DNA of 64,000 bases from NCBI RefSeq assembly GCF_017312405.1, contig NZ_BLTG01000007.1:81672-145671 (forward strand). The letters are read 5' to 3'. The notes below the pieces were generated by a model. That model worked only from the letters and a program-made list of their open reading frames with translations, was not told the DNA's origin and searched no databases. Origin of the DNA: Mycobacterium sp. PO1. GTDB lineage: Bacteria > Actinomycetota > Actinomycetes > Mycobacteriales > Mycobacteriaceae. A program made the translations under genes and the position numbers. The first letter of the stretch is position 1. Every line of letters begins with the position of its first letter. This document shows positions 61,291 through 64,000 of this stretch, one piece after another.

Positions 61291-61986
61291 TCAGCTTGCG
61301 CCGGTCAGGCCTTCCACGTCGATCACCTCGCCGCGGTTGATGCTGACCCAGTCCCGCCCGTCGAGATACGGGCGCAGGGACTGCCCGATCAGTTCGGCGT
61401 CGGCGGCGGTCTTGGGTCGTTGCAGCTCGTAGACGTGCGGCAGCGCGGCCATGCCGGTCACCACGTCCCACAGCCGCAGCGCGTCGGCCCCGCTCGGCGG
61501 ATCCACCAGCACCGGCCCGAACAGGCACTGCCCGTCGAGGAACAGCGTCGGCACCCCGTAGCCCCCGGCGTCGAGCACCCTCTGATGATCGGCGCGCACG
61601 TCGTCATGCGTGGACGGATCCGCCAGCGCCTCATCCAGCAGCCCGGCGTCGACACCGATGTCGGTCAGCAGCCGCCGCGCCACCTCGGGATCGTGGGGCT
61701 TGCCGCCCAGCGTGTGCAGTTCATGGCCGATCACGGCGTACCACCGGTCCAGCAGGCCCGGGTCGCGGCGGCCCAGCAGCACCCCGATGCGCATCAGCGA
61801 CCAGCCGTAGGACCACTCCCGCTCCCACGGGTGTTTCTTGCCCTCGACCCGGTTGACCTCTTCGAGGGAAAAGAATCGCCAGGTCACCTCCAGGCCGGTC
61901 TGGGCCCGGACGTCGCGGATCCACAGTGAGGTCTGGTAGGCGAACGGGCACATGGGGTCGAAGTGGAAATCGACGCTGGTGGTCAT
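61291..61986 (-). CDS. DsbA/2-hydroxychromene isomerase-family protein
   Basis: This 231-residue protein of the thioredoxin-fold DsbA superfamily starts [20 protein letters not shown]. The active-site equivalent is DPMCPFAY, with one cysteine, followed by an alpha-helical insert, as in glutathione-type kappa and 2-hydroxychromene-2-carboxylate isomerase-like proteins. The cis-Pro loop is [12 protein letters not shown]. Lack of the second Cys argues against disulfide oxidation. It is cytosolic (no signal peptide) and divergent from dcd across 36 bp. In mycobacteria such proteins may use mycothiol. Confidence 0.85.
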   Translation of the reverse strand: MTTSVDFHFDPMCPFAYQTSLWIRDVRAQTGLEVTWRFFSLEEVNRVEGKKHPWEREWSYGWSLMRIGVLLGRRDPGLLDRWYAVIGHELHTLGGKPHDPEVARRLLTDIGVDAGLLDEALADPSTHDDVRADHQRVLDAGGYGVPTLFLDGQCLFGPVLVDPPSGADALRLWDVVTGMAALPHVYELQRPKTAADAELIGQSLRPYLDGRDWVSINRGEVIDVEGLTGAS

Positions 61987-62022
61987 GGTTCGAGCATCCC
62001 ACTCGGCGGCTACGCTCGTGCC

Positions 62023-62595
62023 GTGCTGCTCTCAGACCGCGACATCCGGGCCGAGATCGACGCCGGCAGGCTCGGCATCGACCCGTTCGACGACAGCCTG
62101 ATCCAGCCGTCCAGCGTCGACGTCCGGCTGGACAACCTGTTCCGGGTCTTCAACAACACCCGCTACACCCACATCGACCCGGCGCAGCGCCAAGACGACC
62201 TGACCTCGCTGGTGGAGCCCAAGGAGGGTGAGCCGTTCGTGCTGCACCCGGGCGAGTTCGTGCTCGGCGCGACGCTGGAGCGGTGCACGCTGCCCGACGA
62301 CCTGGCCGGCCGCCTGGAGGGCAAGTCGTCGCTGGGGCGGCTGGGTCTGCTCACCCACTCCACCGCCGGGTTCATCGACCCCGGCTTCTCCGGGCACATC
62401 ACCCTCGAACTGTCCAACGTCGCCAACCTGCCCATCACGTTGTGGCCGGGCATGAAGATCGGTCAGCTCTGCCTGCTGCGGCTGACCAGCCCCGCCGAGC
62501 ACCCGTACGGCAGCGACCGGGTGGGCTCGAAATATCAGGGCCAGCGCGGCCCGACCCCGTCGCGGTCGTATCAGAACTTCATCAAGACCAGCTGA
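62023..62595 (+). CDS. dcd: dCTP deaminase / dUTPase Dcd
   Basis: This 190-residue enzyme is the length of M. tuberculosis Dcd (Rv0321), a bifunctional deaminase-dUTPase that turns dCTP into dUMP for thymidylate synthesis. The GTG at 62023 starts [20 protein letters not shown]. Key motifs are [31 protein letters not shown] (nucleotide-binding Ser/Arg) and [16 protein letters not shown] (catalytic Glu in TLELSN). The C-terminal lid has [12 protein letters not shown]. The homologous gene order (DsbA-like, dcd) is kept. Confidence 0.95.
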   Translation: MLLSDRDIRAEIDAGRLGIDPFDDSLIQPSSVDVRLDNLFRVFNNTRYTHIDPAQRQDDLTSLVEPKEGEPFVLHPGEFVLGATLERCTLPDDLAGRLEGKSSLGRLGLLTHSTAGFIDPGFSGHITLELSNVANLPITLWPGMKIGQLCLLRLTSPAEHPYGSDRVGSKYQGQRGPTPSRSYQNFIKTS

Positions 62596-62606
62596 CGAAC
62601 ACGTCA

Positions 62607-62623
62607 CAGCCGGGACTCGGCTG
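62607..62623 (+). terminator. Short hairpin after dcd
   Basis: CAGCCG-GGACT-CGGCTG, a 6-bp stem 11 bp after the dcd stop. It may help terminate transcription; no U-tract is present. Confidence 0.35.
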
Positions 62624-62799
62624 CCGCTTGTAGAGTCGGTGCCACCGGAGCGCCGGGCCATACTTGCGTCGCCGTCAGCTAACACGCCGACGGTGTAACG
62701 CAGCGGCTGGTCACGGCGATGAAGTACTAGTTGCGGGCTCGCCGTGCGCGGCGCGACCGGAACTTCCAGGCACAGGCAGCAAACAATATTGGAGGGCCG

Positions 62800-64000
62800 G
62801 TGGACATCGTATTAGGTGTGTCGATGACACCTACGACGGTCCGCATGGTGCTGGTCGAGGGCGAGAACGCCGACGGGGTCACCGTCGACCACGACGTCTT
62901 CGACGTTGCATCGGCAGACGACTCGGCAAACGCCGCCGAGCAGGTGGTCTCGGCGGTGCTGGGCACCCGGGAGAGCGCGGAGACCGGCGGACATCACCTG
63001 CGCTCGATCGGCGTCACGTGGAGTGACCACACCGCGGCGACCGCGCTGCGCGACGCCCTGGCCCGGCACGGCATCGACGACGTCATGCTCGTCTCGGAGG
63101 GCCATGCCGCCGCCTCGCTGGCGCAGGCCGTGGGCCGGGCGGTCGGATACGAGAAGACCGCGCTGCTGTTCGTCGACCGCGACACCGCCACGCTGTCGGT
63201 GGTGCAGACCGACGACGGCTCGGTCGTCAAGGTGCTCAGTCGCAGCCTGCACAGCGCCGACGCGATGGCGGTGCTCACCGAGCTCGCCGGCGCGGTCACC
63301 GCTCAGCAGTCTGCGCCGCAGGCCATGTTCGTCGTCGGATCCGGTGTCGACATCGCCGCGGTGAAGGCGCACCTCGAGCATCTGGTCTCCATTCCCGTCA
63401 ACGCGCCCGAGGACGCGGAGCTGGCGCTGGCCCGTGGCGCGGCGTTGGCCAGTGCGTCGGCGCCGGCGTTCGAAGCCACCACCGTGGGCCTGGCCTACTC
63501 GCAGGACCCGGACGGTCCGACCGCGGGATCGGTGTACGCCGCTGCGGCCGCCGACACCCAACTGGCGCCGGCAACGGGCGAGCCAGACGAGGTCGACGAG
63601 GTCGACGAGGTCGACGAGAGGTCGACGAGGTCGACGAGTATGCCCCGACCGCGGCCCGCGCCGTCGAGGACGACCGCAAGCCGTTCCTGCTGGTGGGCAG
63701 TGCCTTGACGTCGATCTTCGTCGTCGGTGTCGTCGCACTGGCGATCTCGCTGGCGGTCAGCATCCGCCCGACCGCCGATCAGCGGCCCAGCCCGGCCCAG
63801 AGCGCCATTGTGCCGAGCAGCCAGGTCCCCGCTCCCGCGCCGGTCGAGGAAGCTGTGCAGCTGCCACCCGAGCAACCGTCGGCCGAGACGATCAAGCCGC
63901 CGGTGCCCGTCGTGCAGGAGGCGCCGCAGCAGGCGCCGCGGACCGTCTACGTCGAACGCCAACCCGCGCCTGCGCCGGCCGCCCCGCCGCCGGCACCCGC
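62800..64000 (+). pseudogene. Mycobacterial membrane protein gene, frameshifted (3' end beyond window)
   Basis: Translation from the GTG at 62800 (GGAGG 5 nt upstream) reads VDIVLGVSMTPTTVRMVLVE, a mycobacteria-specific family with an ATPase-like N-terminal fold (DUF7159 type). The frame holds to residue about 273 and then enters a GTCGACGAG tandem repeat. A 2-base AG insertion at 63619-63620 shifts it; the shifted frame stops at 63708. The other frame, from TAT at 63639, continues with YAPTAARAVEDDRKPFLLVG, a transmembrane helix (SIFVVGVVALAISLAVSI) and a Pro/Gln-rich tail past the window end. So membrane anchor and tail are separated from the N-terminal domain. It may be a true pseudogene, a phase-variable gene or a base-calling error in the repeat. 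Confidence 0.75.
63592..63638 (+). repeat. 9-bp tandem repeat GTCGACGAG with a frame-breaking AG
   Basis: Three copies (63592, 63601, 63610), then AG (63619-63620), then two copies (63621, 63630). Each copy encodes Val-Asp-Glu. The extra two bases lie exactly between repeat units. Confidence 0.9.

Overview
The window is high-GC DNA (about 68% by eye) with densely packed genes, many start/stop overlaps of the ATGA or GTGA type, and the complete mycobacterial ESX-3 type VII secretion locus. PE/PPE proteins, TetR/FadE/FadD lipid genes and an IdeR-like iron box place it in a fast-growing environmental mycobacterium (Mycolicibacterium type). Gene order from about 6.7 kb to 62.6 kb follows, with insertions and losses, the M. 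tuberculosis order from Rv0269c to Rv0321 (dcd); Rv numbers are from memory and rest on order, length and motifs.

Layout. 1-6.6 kb: a left-truncated GAF-PAS sensor, a TetR regulator, a probable minus-strand operon (two acyl-CoA dehydrogenases joined by a 33-bp tandem repeat, a small secreted protein, an NCS2 purine permease) and a STAS protein. 6.7-17.5 kb: LigD-type polymerase, fadD2, fadE6, a dehydrogenase-hydrolase-TetR operon, a VOC-fold protein with a perfect TetR-type operator, a second TetR and a DUF2236 oxygenase. 17.6-32.2 kb: ESX-3 in canonical order eccA3-eccB3-eccC3-PE5-PPE4-esxG-esxH-espG3-eccD3-mycP3-eccE3, behind an IdeR-like palindromic region. 32.2-33.3 kb: a scar of two gene remnants and an 88-bp palindrome-bearing repeat present twice. 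33.3-44.4 kb: PAP2 and diacylglycerol-kinase lipid enzymes, an L,D-transpeptidase-like protein, an Hsp70-like threonine-rich membrane protein, an FAD monooxygenase, a MASE1-SpoIIE phosphatase, and a universal stress protein with a good DosR box. 44.4-50.2 kb: an SDR, a four-gene osmoprotectant ABC operon and a ferritin-like protein. 50.4-61 kb: a haem-oxygenase-like diiron enzyme with a CDGSH protein and a HemK-like methyltransferase, a divergent pair of acidic exported enzymes (lipase-lipocalin fusion and zinc metalloprotease), a GH16 glucanase, a two-component flavin monooxygenase and a LuxR regulator. 61-64 kb: tRNA-Gly(CCC), a DsbA-family protein, dcd and a mycobacterial membrane protein gene frameshifted in a 9-bp repeat.

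How the genes work together. ESX-3 is a complete, translationally coupled operon for secretion of EsxG-EsxH and PE5-PPE4 and is tied to iron supply. Its protease MycP3 lacks both the catalytic serine (Gly346) and the oxyanion asparagine (Asp242), so it is predicted to be proteolytically dead; this is the strongest observation here. Other points worth attention are the repeat-built fadE/fadE translational junction, the CDGSH-diiron-methyltransferase cassette, the two-gene flavin monooxygenase and the repeat-located frameshift at the right end. No CRISPR array, insertion sequence, prophage or rRNA was seen.
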